From positions 1-64,000 of the forward strand of contig JAUNEN010000004.1 of the NCBI GenBank assembly GCA_030525525.1: 64,000 nucleotides of DNA, written 5' to 3'. The notes under the pieces are model-generated. The model did not search any database. It was not told where the DNA came from and saw only the letters and a list, made by a program, of their open reading frames with translations. Shown here piece after piece: positions 17,981 through 27,311 of this stretch; the first letter of the stretch is position 1, and each line of letters begins with the position of its first letter. This DNA comes from Erysipelotrichaceae bacterium. Lineage in GTDB: Bacteria; Bacillota_I; Bacilli_A; Erysipelotrichales; Erysipelotrichaceae. The position numbers and the translations under genes were made by a program.

Positions 17981-19168
17981 TCAGTCTTCGTCAATTTCGT
18001 CGAGTGAGACAAGATCTTCTTCATCAAGGGTTCCGCTTTGAATATCACTGTCATCTCCGTATTGGAAACGCTGATCGAGATATTCAATTGCAGCACGCAG
18101 TTTTGTTCTTAACAAATAGCCTGCGCCGGAGATTCTGCATGCAAGCAGATCTGCATCAATACCGGGATTCCATCCGTATCCCTGTCCGTGAAGTTCAATA
18201 ATGCCTTCAAGAATATCATGAATTTCTTTATTGCTTAACGGAATCAACGACGGAGCTTTCAGAATCATATTCAGAACCGTCTGTATCGGTTCGGAATTGT
18301 CGGGATACAGTTCTTCGAGGATGTCAAACTCATGTTTTCCTTCGATGACATCATCGTCATATGAAGCAGTGAATGCAAATAATGAGAAAGCCGAGTTCAA
18401 TACCGGATCAATGAGGAACTGTGCCATGTTTTCGTAAGCCAGCATTCTCTGCTTTTTGTTTGAAATCCTTCCGGTCAGCTCAGCCTCATCAAAAAGAATG
18501 ACCCATCCTTTATATCCCATCCGTTCAAACAGATAGCTGATGAAACGGAAGTAATCCATAGTGTGCTTTGTTTTTACAAAGGTTTCTGTGAATTTGGCAG
18601 GAGTTTTATAATTTGTTCTGTAATATTTTTTAATGGCCGCATCACTCAGAAAATCACCTTCGAAGTCTGCCTGCATCTTGATCTTGTCTTCGATTCTTTC
18701 CTCTTTCATATATGCTTTGAGCAGCCATGCAATTCTGTTTCTCGGAAGCTCGGTATTCACAAACAACATCAGATCGCTTGCAAACTCAGAATCTTTCAGT
18801 CTCGCATCCACCTGATCCATGAAACCGGGCTGGTTTCTGTTAGGCAGATATGTATTCTGCATCAAACGCTGATAAACCTGATGAAGCTTACTCATAGGAA
18901 TTTCCTTGGACAGAGGGATCATGGATACAACCATGTTTTCGGCATGTGCCATGGAAATGACTGTATTCAGAAGATGTGTTTTGCCTTCGCCATAGCGGCC
19001 TTTGATGATCATACCGTGGCTCTTGCTTTCCCGGCTTGTCATCTTCAATTCTTTATCCATGCGCTCCATGAGCTTCGGTCTTGCTTCAGTGAAATAGCTG
19101 CCGACAGCACGGCTGGCAACACCCGAGCGGAGTGCTTCGATAATACGGCGTGCATCCATATCATGCAT
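17981..19168 (-). CDS. BREX-type ATP-binding protein (DUF2791/BrxD-like)
   Basis: A 395-aa P-loop ATPase resembling the BREX ATP-binding (DUF2791, BrxD-like) family. Residues 5-35 (ARRIIEALRSGVASRAVGSY) match the family's usual N-terminus; Walker A is GRYGEGKT at 57-64, with Walker B at GWVILFDEAELTG. The tail is strongly acidic (DEEDLVSLDEIDED). It overlaps the upstream ATPase gene by eight bases, so the two are co-translated and may form a hetero-oligomer. BREX ATPases help distinguish and block phage DNA, but the methylase PglX and phosphatase-like PglZ of complete BREX systems are absent from this window, so the precise role is unknown. Confidence 0.75.
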   Translation of the reverse strand: MHDMDARRIIEALRSGVASRAVGSYFTEARPKLMERMDKELKMTSRESKSHGMIIKGRYGEGKTHLLNTVISMAHAENMVVSMIPLSKEIPMSKLHQVYQRLMQNTYLPNRNQPGFMDQVDARLKDSEFASDLMLFVNTELPRNRIAWLLKAYMKEERIEDKIKMQADFEGDFLSDAAIKKYYRTNYKTPAKFTETFVKTKHTMDYFRFISYLFERMGYKGWVILFDEAELTGRISNKKQRMLAYENMAQFLIDPVLNSAFSLFAFTASYDDDVIEGKHEFDILEELYPDNSEPIQTVLNMILKAPSLIPLSNKEIHDILEGIIELHGQGYGWNPGIDADLLACRISGAGYLLRTKLRAAIEYLDQRFQYGDDSDIQSGTLDEEDLVSLDEIDED

Positions 19169-20330
19169 AAACCTGATCCTCCTGCTTTGAAAGAGTCTTT
19201 TCCTTAATCAGCAAAGGAATTCCATATGTTCCGTATCTGGCCTGTCTTTGCAGTTCCTCGATCTGCGCTTCATCAAGAACATCGGCTTTGATTCCTTTTT
19301 CTTCTGCTTCCGCCGCAAATTCAAGTGACATTTCCATCAGGTAATTCACATTGTATTCCTGCCTTGCAAGACGGTCTAAGTCTGCGATATCGGTGAAACA
19401 GTTGAAACGGTTGGATTCAATCTCATTCTGAATTCTCATCCATAATGCCTGATATGACTTGAATCCATATTTTTCATTGTCAATCATTCCTCTGTCAAAG
19501 GCGAATACAAACATGATGTTATGCATGGTATCGATGTCATCAATCAATTGACGGATGCTTTCATATGAATCATCACGCTTCATCTTTGTATATTTGACAG
19601 ACTCACTGCCTTCTTTGCTCATCATGATTTCAAGATCATCCACAAGCACAAGAATGCCCTTCTTACCGGATAATCTGACAAGCTCACATAAGGATCTCAG
19701 CATATGTCTGGCATTGAATTTCGTGATCTTTGTCGGGGATACACCGAGCGGTTTCAATGAAGAAACTTTGACTTCTTTTTTGGCTTTCATCCATCCGGTC
19801 AGCAGTTCAATGCTTTCATCATCAAGCGGAAACAGTCCGAGAAGCGATGCAGTTACAAGTGCACACACCTGGGCAAAGCAATTATCCATCTGATTGTTTT
19901 TCAGAAAAAAGTCATTCAGGAAGTTGCGCATTTCACCTCTGAGAATGACGGACATCTCACCTGTGGATGTCAGATAGTCAACAGCGGTTCTGTTTTCCGG
20001 AATGTCCTTTGCATTGACAGATACACTCATCGCGATCTGTTTTGCGCAGTTTTTCAGACAGCCGAGTAAATCCATACTGTTGATGATGGTTGAATAGATG
20101 AAACTGAAATCATTCAGATAGACATCATTCGCCGAAAAGGAACAGACCTGATAGCCTGCTTTTTCACCATCTTCCGCAAGCAGTTTCAATGCATAGGATT
20201 TTCCGCTGCCCTGTTTGCCTGAAAGAAATTTGATTTTACTGCCGCCCGATGCGATGAATTCTTCCAGATATTCTTTTTTCCAGAAATCCAGAAGAAAGCG
20301 GATCCCTTCTCCTTGTGTAACCCGGTTCAT
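19161..20330 (-). CDS. BREX-associated P-loop ATPase, second subunit
   Basis: A 389-aa P-loop protein. Walker A is GKQGSGKS at residues 38-45, and Walker B is the stretch GILVLVDDLEIMMS near residue 225. Later, FVFAFDRGMIDNEKYGF resembles a sensor region. The fold and size suggest a diverged relative of its downstream neighbour; paired ATPases of this type occur with BrxHI-like helicases in BREX-like islands. Start at 20330 is preceded by GGGAGGTTTGT. It lies 15 bases after the coiled-coil gene, forming a tight three-gene operon. Confidence 0.65.
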   Translation of the reverse strand: MNRVTQGEGIRFLLDFWKKEYLEEFIASGGSKIKFLSGKQGSGKSYALKLLAEDGEKAGYQVCSFSANDVYLNDFSFIYSTIINSMDLLGCLKNCAKQIAMSVSVNAKDIPENRTAVDYLTSTGEMSVILRGEMRNFLNDFFLKNNQMDNCFAQVCALVTASLLGLFPLDDESIELLTGWMKAKKEVKVSSLKPLGVSPTKITKFNARHMLRSLCELVRLSGKKGILVLVDDLEIMMSKEGSESVKYTKMKRDDSYESIRQLIDDIDTMHNIMFVFAFDRGMIDNEKYGFKSYQALWMRIQNEIESNRFNCFTDIADLDRLARQEYNVNYLMEMSLEFAAEAEEKGIKADVLDEAQIEELQRQARYGTYGIPLLIKEKTLSKQEDQVYA

Positions 20331-20345
20331 ACAAACCTCCCTGTC

Positions 20346-21153
20346 TTAAAGTGACTGATCTTCAAATCTGACCGTTGTCAGGAAATATTCCTTTCCGAAT
20401 GCGTCCAGAATACGGATTGCATTTTTGTCCGGTGTTCTGGAAGTATCAATAATCATGAGCTGACCGCCCTTTGTGAACTTGCCTTCATTGCTGTAAACAC
20501 GTGACATGTCATATGCAAAGCTTAACATGTCATAATCTTTCTTTGCTCTTGCGGTCGGTGCAAGTTTCTTATAGATTTCGCTCAGTTTAACCGAAGCAGA
20601 AATCACTTTGTTCTTCTTTGTATTCTTTACGGTTTCAAGAGCGATTACCGACTCATATGCGCTGTATAATTCTTCAATGAAACGCTGCTCATTGAAACTT
20701 GCCTTGCCCATCTTTTCCTGTTCTTTCTTAACATAGGAAACAAGAGATGACGGTCTTAAACAGGACAGCTTTTTCTTATCAACTGTCACATCCTGTGTTT
20801 CCGGATTGATTGTCACTTTGTTCGGGAACATTTCCAGGACATTGCCGCCGGTTTCCTTGACATCAACATTCTGTTTTGCACATTCATCAAGAATCTGCTG
20901 CTTGAAATTTCCTTTTGAAATATATTCAGCTTTATCAAAGGAAGACAGAATTGATTTCAGTTCCTTCAGTCTTTCTGTCTGTTCCTGAATATCATTTTCA
21001 AGATCATTCAGGCTTTTCTCAAGTCCTTTTGAGATCGCCGCCTTCGGTTGCTTTTGTCATCGCTGCCGCATGTTTTTTAACATCAGCCGCAGCTGTATTC
21101 ATCTTCTTTTCTGAATCATTGATTTCCTGATATAAAGCTTCATAGCTCAACAT
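20346..21153 (-). pseudogene. Coiled-coil protein gene with one frameshift
   Basis: About 269 codons if restored. From ATG 21153 (ribosome-binding site GGAGG) the frame reads MLSYEALYQEINDSEKKMN to MTKATEGG and then stops at 21019. The shifted frame, starting within the GGCGGCG run near 21036-21045, continues AISKGLEKSLNDLEND through a long heptad-rich helix to MFPNKVTINPETQ and ends at 20346. One extra G explains the break. The N-terminal half is a predicted coiled coil; the C-terminal half is a mixed domain I do not recognise. First gene of the operon with the two BREX-like ATPases, so it may be an adaptor subunit. The intact downstream part is 161 codons and could in theory be expressed from an internal ATG at 20831. 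Confidence 0.65.
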
Positions 21154-21191
21154 GATAAATCCTCCGTCATTTAGAATTTATTATATCGTAT

Positions 21192-21226
21192 CTGTCTGCT
21201 GTAAGACAGTTTTACTATGCGATAAT
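21192..21226 (+). promoter_or_regulatory. Operator-like inverted repeat and -10 box before helicase
   Basis: CTGTCT at 21192-21197 and AGACAG at 21204-21209 form an inverted repeat, followed by a GATAAT -10-like box at 21221-21226. The -10 ends six bases before the helicase ATG at 21233, so transcription would begin at or next to the start codon, giving a leaderless mRNA. The inverted repeat would overlap a -35 region and could bind a repressor. Confidence 0.4.
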
Positions 21227-21232
21227 AGGGTC

Positions 21233-22774
21233 ATGGAGCTTTATGAATGGCAGAAGGAATGTCTGCAGAAGTGGCATGAAAATCAGACAAAAGGAATTGT
21301 GAACGTCTTTACCGGCGGCGGAAAAACCATCCTTGCGCTTGCGGCAATTGCAGATCTCAGAAAAACATACGGTGATCTGCTTCATGTGCGGATTGTCGTA
21401 CCCACGATTGCTCTGGCCAGGCAATGGAAAAAAGAATTGATTTCATTCTTTCCTGAACTGGAATTTGAACGTAACTCAATCGGCTTTTACTATGGCTCTG
21501 TCAAGAATACTGCTGACAGACAGATCATGATCTATGTCATCAACTCGGCCAGAGAAGTTCTGTCTTCCCATATCAGAAAAGACATGCAGAATGACATACA
21601 TACATTTCTCATTTGCGATGAATGTCATCGTTATACAGGTGATGCTAACAGGAATATATTCAGATTTCTGAAATCAACTTCATTCAATCAAAAGCTATAT
21701 CATTGTCTCGGTCTTTCTGCCACTCCTCAGAACAGAAACTATGAAACCGTACTGGTTCCCTCACTCGGCAAAGAAATCTATCATTATGATATCCAGAAAG
21801 CACATGAAGATGAGCGGATCAGTCCGTTTGTTTTGATTCATACCGCAATCCAGCTCAACGGCAATGAAGCTCTTGAATACGGTGAACTTACGGAACAGCT
21901 TCAGATCACCTACGGCCGCCTGCTGAAAGAATATCCCTTTCTCAAATATGCAGATTCAGCGACATTCTATGAATTTGTTTTCAGAACTGCCAGAGAAGAG
22001 GAAGAAGGAATCTGTGCCGTATTTGCAAATCTTCTGTTAAAAAGAAGAGACCTGATCTATCGGGCAGAAAACAGAAAGAAATGTGTTCTTTCCCTTCTTG
22101 AGCACATCAGAAATGATGAAAAAGTAATTTTATTTGCAGAAAGAATCGAGCAGGCTGATGAAATCTATCATCAATTACGTCCTGTCTACGGCAATCTGGT
22201 TACACATTATCACTCTGAAATGCCTGCAAAGCTCAGATCACATAATCTGTCAATGTTCAGAATCGGTGAAGCCAGAATTCTCATATCATGCAAAGCACTC
22301 GATGAAGGGCTGGATGTGCCGGATGCGTCTGTCGGAATTGTCATGAGCAGCACTTCTGTTTCAAGGCAGAGAATCCAGAGACTGGGAAGAATTCTCAGGA
22401 AAAATCAGAATAAAGAAATCGCTGTTCTTTATTACATTTATACTTTCGGAACAACCGAAGAGCAGATCTATCTTCAGGAGATATCCGATGTCACAGATGA
22501 TTTCAGAATTCATTATGACGGCAGCGATGGGGTTTTCTTCAGTGATGATTACAGCTCTGACGCAATCAGGATGAACCGCAGGCTCCCTGCTTCTTTAACA
22601 GATGCAGAAAAGAAAGAAATCGGCATCTGCCTTGAAGAGGGTCTTATGCGTGCAGATCGTTTTCTTCCGGTTGATGTTATCAATCAGAAAATCAGGGGTG
22701 CAAAAAGCAGACATGAAAAGAACTACTGGATTGTCATGAAGAAAATGGCTGAGATACATCTGAACCAGACATAA
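21233..22774 (+). CDS. SF2 helicase, BrxHI-like
   Basis: A 513-aa superfamily 2 helicase. Motif I is TGGGKT at residues 27-32, motif II is DECH (FLICDECHRYTG), motif III is GLSATPQ, and motif VI is QRIQRLGRILR, with a RecA-like C-terminal domain carrying CKALDEGLDVP. Size and layout fit the BrxHI/COG1061-type helicases found beside BREX ATPases. I chose the ATG at 21233 (MELYEWQKECLQ), because family members begin right at the Q-motif-like YxWQ; an upstream in-frame ATG at 21152 overlaps the divergent gene's own start. It is transcribed away from the coiled-coil/ATPase operon, with the two starts about 80 bases apart, so both probably share a control region. Confidence 0.8.
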   Translation: MELYEWQKECLQKWHENQTKGIVNVFTGGGKTILALAAIADLRKTYGDLLHVRIVVPTIALARQWKKELISFFPELEFERNSIGFYYGSVKNTADRQIMIYVINSAREVLSSHIRKDMQNDIHTFLICDECHRYTGDANRNIFRFLKSTSFNQKLYHCLGLSATPQNRNYETVLVPSLGKEIYHYDIQKAHEDERISPFVLIHTAIQLNGNEALEYGELTEQLQITYGRLLKEYPFLKYADSATFYEFVFRTAREEEEGICAVFANLLLKRRDLIYRAENRKKCVLSLLEHIRNDEKVILFAERIEQADEIYHQLRPVYGNLVTHYHSEMPAKLRSHNLSMFRIGEARILISCKALDEGLDVPDASVGIVMSSTSVSRQRIQRLGRILRKNQNKEIAVLYYIYTFGTTEEQIYLQEISDVTDDFRIHYDGSDGVFFSDDYSSDAIRMNRRLPASLTDAEKKEIGICLEEGLMRADRFLPVDVINQKIRGAKSRHEKNYWIVMKKMAEIHLNQT

Positions 22775-23345
22775 TTTCAATGCGGTGTAAATGTTTGAAA
22801 TGATAGTTTCAGATAAAACACCCAGGCAGAGCTTTCGGATCAAGACAAGTTCATCATCTGTGACATTGCTGAAGCAAACAGAGGGGAGGAAGGCGTGAGT
22901 CTGCCCGGTGGCCGGAAAGTTCATAAAGGAACTTTGCACATATCAGCAAAACCGACAGAGTCTGTCACCAGACTGCCGCCTCAGAATTTGTAAGAAAATC
23001 CGGAAAACCAAGAAGAAAGGGAAATCAGATATGTTCAATTCGTACCACTTGCATACCGAATCAAACATACAAATCAGACTATTGACAATACCTTTCCTGA
23101 GGAACATCGTTCCTTGATTTTTTGCTGACATATAACGGCACTGATTTATTCGCCAGTCACTTATCAACAAGCATTCTTAGAACTAAGCTGTCTTGATATC
23201 TAATACCGCCTTAAGTCATTTCGCTCCTATTACCAGACGCAATGATCAGTATTTCAGTACCGGAAGAAAGCACGGCAAAGTCGATGCTTGATATTAATAT
23301 CAGTTATAATATTCATATAATTTTCAAATAGTTTGGGGGAAGTAA
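22775..23345. other. 571-base gap with one terminator-like hairpin
   Basis: No reading frame here looks like a gene. A hairpin at about 23096-23122 (AGGAAC / GTTCCT followed by TGATTTTTT) resembles a plus-strand terminator, though it lies over 300 bases beyond the helicase stop. Near 23289-23310 an AT-rich stretch contains a palindrome GATATTAATATC and a TATAAT box, the likely promoter of the lipoprotein gene that follows. Confidence 0.4.
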
Positions 23346-24302
23346 ATGATAAGAAAAGCATTGACGGCTCTTGCGGTCGGGTTATTGCTGACTGCCTGCG
23401 GTCAGCCGGCAGAAGAGAAAATCGAAATCACTCTGGAACTGGCTCAGCAATATCTGAGCGAAGGTCATTATCAGGAAGCAATTGAAGCTTTTACCGCATT
23501 GATCGAAATTGATCCTAAAAACGAAGTCCTGTATATGGGCAGAGCGGATGCATATACATATCTGGAACAGTATCCTGAAGCAATCGGTGATTATTCCAGT
23601 GTCATTTCAATTAATGATGATAATGAAGAAGCTTATATCTATCGCGGTATTCTTGAACTCGTTGAAGGTTATACAGCAGCCGGTGAAGAAGATCTGCAAT
23701 ATGTTGCAGAAATCACTGCTGATGACGCAAATGATAATACCTACAATCTCATTGTCAATTATCTGGACAGACTGGATATCGAACTTGAAAAAGAAGACAG
23801 CATCGATGGTGCAACCCGCCAGATCTTTGTATTCCCGGACGGATCGCATCTGATTCTTATAAATATGGACGGGCAGCCGTTTGGCATTATCGTCCTTGAG
23901 CCGGGTGAAGAGGTTCCTGAAAACATCAGCGAGAACCTGCTGACTGCATTTGTATGGAAGAATACGGAAACAGAGTTTGCAGATATAATCGACATGCTTG
24001 AATTCAGCAATACCGGAGCTGTTCACGGTAAATTCTTTGACGCTGAACAGGATCGGGCATATATGATCGCAGAAGGAAATACCTGCTATATTGCCAGCGC
24101 AGATGCCGGTCTTGAACCGGGCTCTTCATGGGATCCCGCAGGATTCTACTATACGTATCCGGAGCCAAATAGGGTAGTTCCAATGAATAACAGTGAATTT
24201 GGCTGTAATTTCTACGTGCACGAAGGTAAAACATATCTTTATGTCGGAGCCACAAGCTTTGGCGCCGGATTCCTCTTAGAACCATATACTTCTGAAGAAT
24301 AG
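23346..24302 (+). CDS. TPR lipoprotein
   Basis: A 318-aa exported lipoprotein. The signal peptide ends in a lipobox, LLTACG (Cys at residue 18). Residues ~28-130 hold about three TPR units (LAQQYLSEGHYQEAIEAFTALIEIDPKNE and the two after it), a protein-protein interaction scaffold. The C-terminal ~150 residues are a mixed alpha/beta domain I do not recognise (HLILINMDGQPFGIIVLEPGEE...). The ATG at 23346 follows a GGGGGAAG site. It shares its architecture with the next gene and with TPR lipoproteins in the T7SS region, but lies on the opposite strand. Confidence 0.8.
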   Translation: MIRKALTALAVGLLLTACGQPAEEKIEITLELAQQYLSEGHYQEAIEAFTALIEIDPKNEVLYMGRADAYTYLEQYPEAIGDYSSVISINDDNEEAYIYRGILELVEGYTAAGEEDLQYVAEITADDANDNTYNLIVNYLDRLDIELEKEDSIDGATRQIFVFPDGSHLILINMDGQPFGIIVLEPGEEVPENISENLLTAFVWKNTETEFADIIDMLEFSNTGAVHGKFFDAEQDRAYMIAEGNTCYIASADAGLEPGSSWDPAGFYYTYPEPNRVVPMNNSEFGCNFYVHEGKTYLYVGATSFGAGFLLEPYTSEE

Positions 24303-24359
24303 TGAACCTTTTCTATCACATGCAATCTTAATGTCCAGCAAAATTGAGGGGGAGAATTT

Positions 24360-25673
24360 ATGAGGACAGGAATGAAATTGACAGTTTTCGTACTCGCTGC
24401 ATGCATGCTGATGTCGTGTTCAGATACATCCGGCAATCATCAATCTGACACAGAACTGAATTCTGCATTTCAGCAGCTGGCTGCCGGAGACAATGAAGAA
24501 GCGATCAAAGCCTTTACATTGGCAATCGCTCACGGTGTCAACAGTTATGAGGCATATGTCGGTCGCGGTGACGCATATGCGTATTCAGGAGATTCTTATA
24601 TGGCCGCTGCAGATTATTCAATGGCCATATTGAAAAATGGAAATGACCCTGCGGTGTATCTCAAACGGGCAGTTGCCAACTGTATCAATGGCGCAGATGC
24701 CGAGATCCAGGGTGATCTCGATAAAGCTCTGGAATTATCAAACGGATCAGTTCCGACAGAAATATCAAATACAATTGCAGAATATATCAATAAAATCGGT
24801 GCCGAAAACACAGCAAAACCTGTAATTGAGTGCATCGGTTATGAAACTGCTGTAACAACTCCAACTGATATTCCGGCAGAATCTGTTATTCCGGAACAAC
24901 CTCCACACATTGAACCTGTTCAGGAAACCGGATCACCTGCCGCAACAGGGACACTTGCTGATATCACAAATCTTGATGAACTCCTCGGATATATTGTGGA
25001 TCTGGAGCTTCCGTTATATCCGACATATCTAAAAGGAGAAGTATCAAACCAGAAGGATCTGATTGAGCTGAATTCATTTGGATTTGTCGAAAGTTTTTGC
25101 AAGATGACTGAGTTTAAATCACCGGATGAGTATCGCAGTTTTTATGCACAATATATGGATGACTCTGTATTGAATCTGATCTGTCATTTCAATCAAAAAT
25201 TTGCATTTTATGAAAATGAATTTTATTATGCGTTACCGCAAATTGGTTTCGGCGGTCTGCAGATCGATCAGGCTGAACTGGACAGAATTGAAGATGATGG
25301 TGACTACATTGTTAAGATCCCGAAGGTATACAGCGTTGGAAGTACCGAACCTATAGAGTGTTACGAATTTGCATTCCGTAAAAGGAACGGTACATTCTAT
25401 GTGGCGGAATGTCTGGATACACCATATAAACTGTATACCGAGCCGGCAATCGGTTATGCGTTGGTAAATGTCGATCGTCTGAACTGCCGTTCCAAGCCCA
25501 GTACTTCGGGAGAAAAACAAGGTCAATTCAATCGCGGTGCTCTCGTTGATGTTTACGAAATCGTCAAAGATGGTGAGTATACATGGTATCGCTGCAATTA
25601 TAAGAACAGTGAAACCGGTATCGTTGACTGGATTGCTGACAACGGAAGCTGGCTGACATATAAAGCCTATTAA
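24360..25673 (+). CDS. TPR lipoprotein with C-terminal SH3-like domain
   Basis: A 437-aa lipoprotein with lipobox LMSCS (Cys near residue 20), TPR-like repeats over residues ~35-140, a Pro/Thr-rich linker, a central domain I do not recognise, and a C-terminal bacterial SH3-type domain (ALVNVDRLNCRSKPSTS...YTWYRCNY...DWIADNG). SH3b domains bind peptidoglycan or peptide ligands, so the protein probably links membrane and wall. The same SH3-like domain ends the membrane protein at 33984-35153 (DWIADDNGKW). It lies 57 bases after the previous lipoprotein gene, in the same orientation, with a GGGGGAGAA site. Confidence 0.78.
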   Translation: MRTGMKLTVFVLAACMLMSCSDTSGNHQSDTELNSAFQQLAAGDNEEAIKAFTLAIAHGVNSYEAYVGRGDAYAYSGDSYMAAADYSMAILKNGNDPAVYLKRAVANCINGADAEIQGDLDKALELSNGSVPTEISNTIAEYINKIGAENTAKPVIECIGYETAVTTPTDIPAESVIPEQPPHIEPVQETGSPAATGTLADITNLDELLGYIVDLELPLYPTYLKGEVSNQKDLIELNSFGFVESFCKMTEFKSPDEYRSFYAQYMDDSVLNLICHFNQKFAFYENEFYYALPQIGFGGLQIDQAELDRIEDDGDYIVKIPKVYSVGSTEPIECYEFAFRKRNGTFYVAECLDTPYKLYTEPAIGYALVNVDRLNCRSKPSTSGEKQGQFNRGALVDVYEIVKDGEYTWYRCNYKNSETGIVDWIADNGSWLTYKAY

Positions 25674-25678
25674 TAAGG

Positions 25679-25729
25679 AACAGCTGATCATCGATCTTAC
25701 GACAGGTCAATGGTCAGCTGTTTGTATTA
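25679..25729 (+). terminator. Terminator after the SH3-like lipoprotein
   Basis: AACAGCTGATCA at 25679-25690 pairs with TGGTCAGCTGTT at 25711-25722, followed by TGTATTATT. It begins five bases after the stop codon. The right half (25704-25723) recurs exactly at 33916-33935. The remaining bases to 25960 show no gene or clear signal. Confidence 0.65.
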
Positions 25730-25960
25730 TTGACTATTTATTCTTTCAGCGTGTCATGTCTAATAATGATGTAACTTTATATGCTTGTCGGCATTTTCTG
25801 TATTGATTTGGTAGTACTCATATTGTTTTTGAATTTACAGCATTTGCTACAACAAACAGCACTTACACACAGCTGCTTCAAAACTGCAGATGATTTGAAG
25901 TTTATCATCACAAAAAGAACAATGTAATAGAATTACACGCATAATAATCTCTCTGTTCTT

Positions 25961-27130
25961 CTACAATCTACTAAGTATTTCTTCAACTTTTGCGTCATAC
26001 TGGCTTTGGCTGATAAGTCCACTCTCAAGCATCGTTTTCAATTTTGAAAGGACAGCAAAATCATCATCTACAGTAGGCTTTGCATTCTGTACATCGTCAT
26101 CCTCTTTTATTCCGAAACGGCCGGACGGCTTAAGGCTGGTAGCAGGAACTGTCTGAGTAATCGGATTGCTGTTAACCGGACTCATAAAGTTATTTGCCAT
26201 ATTTGCAAACACATTGGTAGCAGCTATACCCATGCCCAATCCTGCTCCCGTAGAAGCGATTCCTCCTGCTGCGGGATTATTAGCCAATTCATGAAGGATC
26301 TGAGCAGTTTCCCTTCTGGTATAGTTATCCCCCATAGAATTGATGATATCATTGTCAATTTTTGCCTGTCTGACCTGATTCAGCAAATCAATTCCTTTAT
26401 CGTCATACTTCCTACGCAATTCATCGTCATCAACTTCCAGTGCGGCAATGATAAACCGGATACACTTCAATCCATATGGCAGCATTATTTCCTGAACTGC
26501 CTGCTCCAACTGATTCGAAAGATCTTTAATATTTCTTTCCACTTCAATCAGTTCATATGGAACATCATTCAAAACATTCGTTAAGGTATTTCGGATCAGG
26601 CTTTGAAATTCATTGGTGAAATATCGGTCCAGATCTTCAGGATTAAATTCACGATTCCCGCTCCCGACCATTTTTTTCAGAAATACAGGGGCATTTTCCA
26701 CCTGCACTCTGTAAGAACCTCTCGCTTTTATTTTTGTTATAATTCCAAGGTATTTGTCCCTGATCTGAAGCGGAGAAGATGTACCCCAAAGAATTTCCTG
26801 AGAATGATTTGTTCTGACAAAATACACAATGCAGTTGTATTTGCTGATGCCGCCGGAGAATTGATTTTTCAACCGGCTTATAAAGGGATAATTCGCAGTA
26901 TTAAGCGTAAATGTGCCGCTTTCTTCAAATACTTCCTCTATAATTCCGCCATTGACGAACAATGCAATTTCTCCAGGCATTACAATCAGAGTTGAATTAT
27001 TGTTAAAATCTTCCTCTGGTTGTTTCCAGATCAGACAATCCGCAGGTCCGGTGTTTTTAATAACATCTGTCCAGTGCTTTTTCCCGCCAACATAATTGAT
27101 TTCATTTGGATTTTTTTTGATGATACCCAT
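25961..27130 (-). CDS. SPFH-domain protein with SHOCT tail (YdjI-like)
   Basis: A 389-aa protein of the SPFH/'virion core protein' family represented by Bacillus subtilis YdjI. Residues ~10-250 form the SPFH (band-7-like) domain (VMPGEIALFVNGG, IITKIKARGSYRVQVENA). There follow a Gly/Ala-rich segment (PAAGGIASTGAGLGMGIAATNVFANMAN), an Asp-rich linker and a SHOCT motif at the end (VLSKLKTMLESGLISQSQYDAKVEEI). SPFH proteins oligomerise on membranes and organise lipid microdomains. In Bacillus the homologue sits with zinc-ribbon membrane proteins; here too the upstream gene encodes a zinc-ribbon/TM protein. A decayed copy of this gene lies at 28600-28872. Confidence 0.85.
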   Translation of the reverse strand: MGIIKKNPNEINYVGGKKHWTDVIKNTGPADCLIWKQPEEDFNNNSTLIVMPGEIALFVNGGIIEEVFEESGTFTLNTANYPFISRLKNQFSGGISKYNCIVYFVRTNHSQEILWGTSSPLQIRDKYLGIITKIKARGSYRVQVENAPVFLKKMVGSGNREFNPEDLDRYFTNEFQSLIRNTLTNVLNDVPYELIEVERNIKDLSNQLEQAVQEIMLPYGLKCIRFIIAALEVDDDELRRKYDDKGIDLLNQVRQAKIDNDIINSMGDNYTRRETAQILHELANNPAAGGIASTGAGLGMGIAATNVFANMANNFMSPVNSNPITQTVPATSLKPSGRFGIKEDDDVQNAKPTVDDDFAVLSKLKTMLESGLISQSQYDAKVEEILSRL

Positions 27131-27311
27131 AGCTTCTCCTTTGAATAGCCTTTCTAAACTGGAAGTTTTTATTTGAATACTATTCTTTCTATCCTCGATA
27201 TATTATTTTCAGAAAAATTTTCGCATGCAAACAGCCACCAATCTGCACTCCGGTTACAAGGTATGATTGTTCCGGTCGAGCAAACTCATTGCTGGCAGTC
27301 CTTGTAAAGGT

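Noticed and set aside
21152-21232. Upstream ATG extending the helicase by 27 residues
   Set aside because: The added residues do not fit the family and the codon overlaps the divergent gene's start.
22908-23117. Short frames in the gap after the helicase
   Set aside because: No start signal, unusual composition and overlap with the terminator hairpin.
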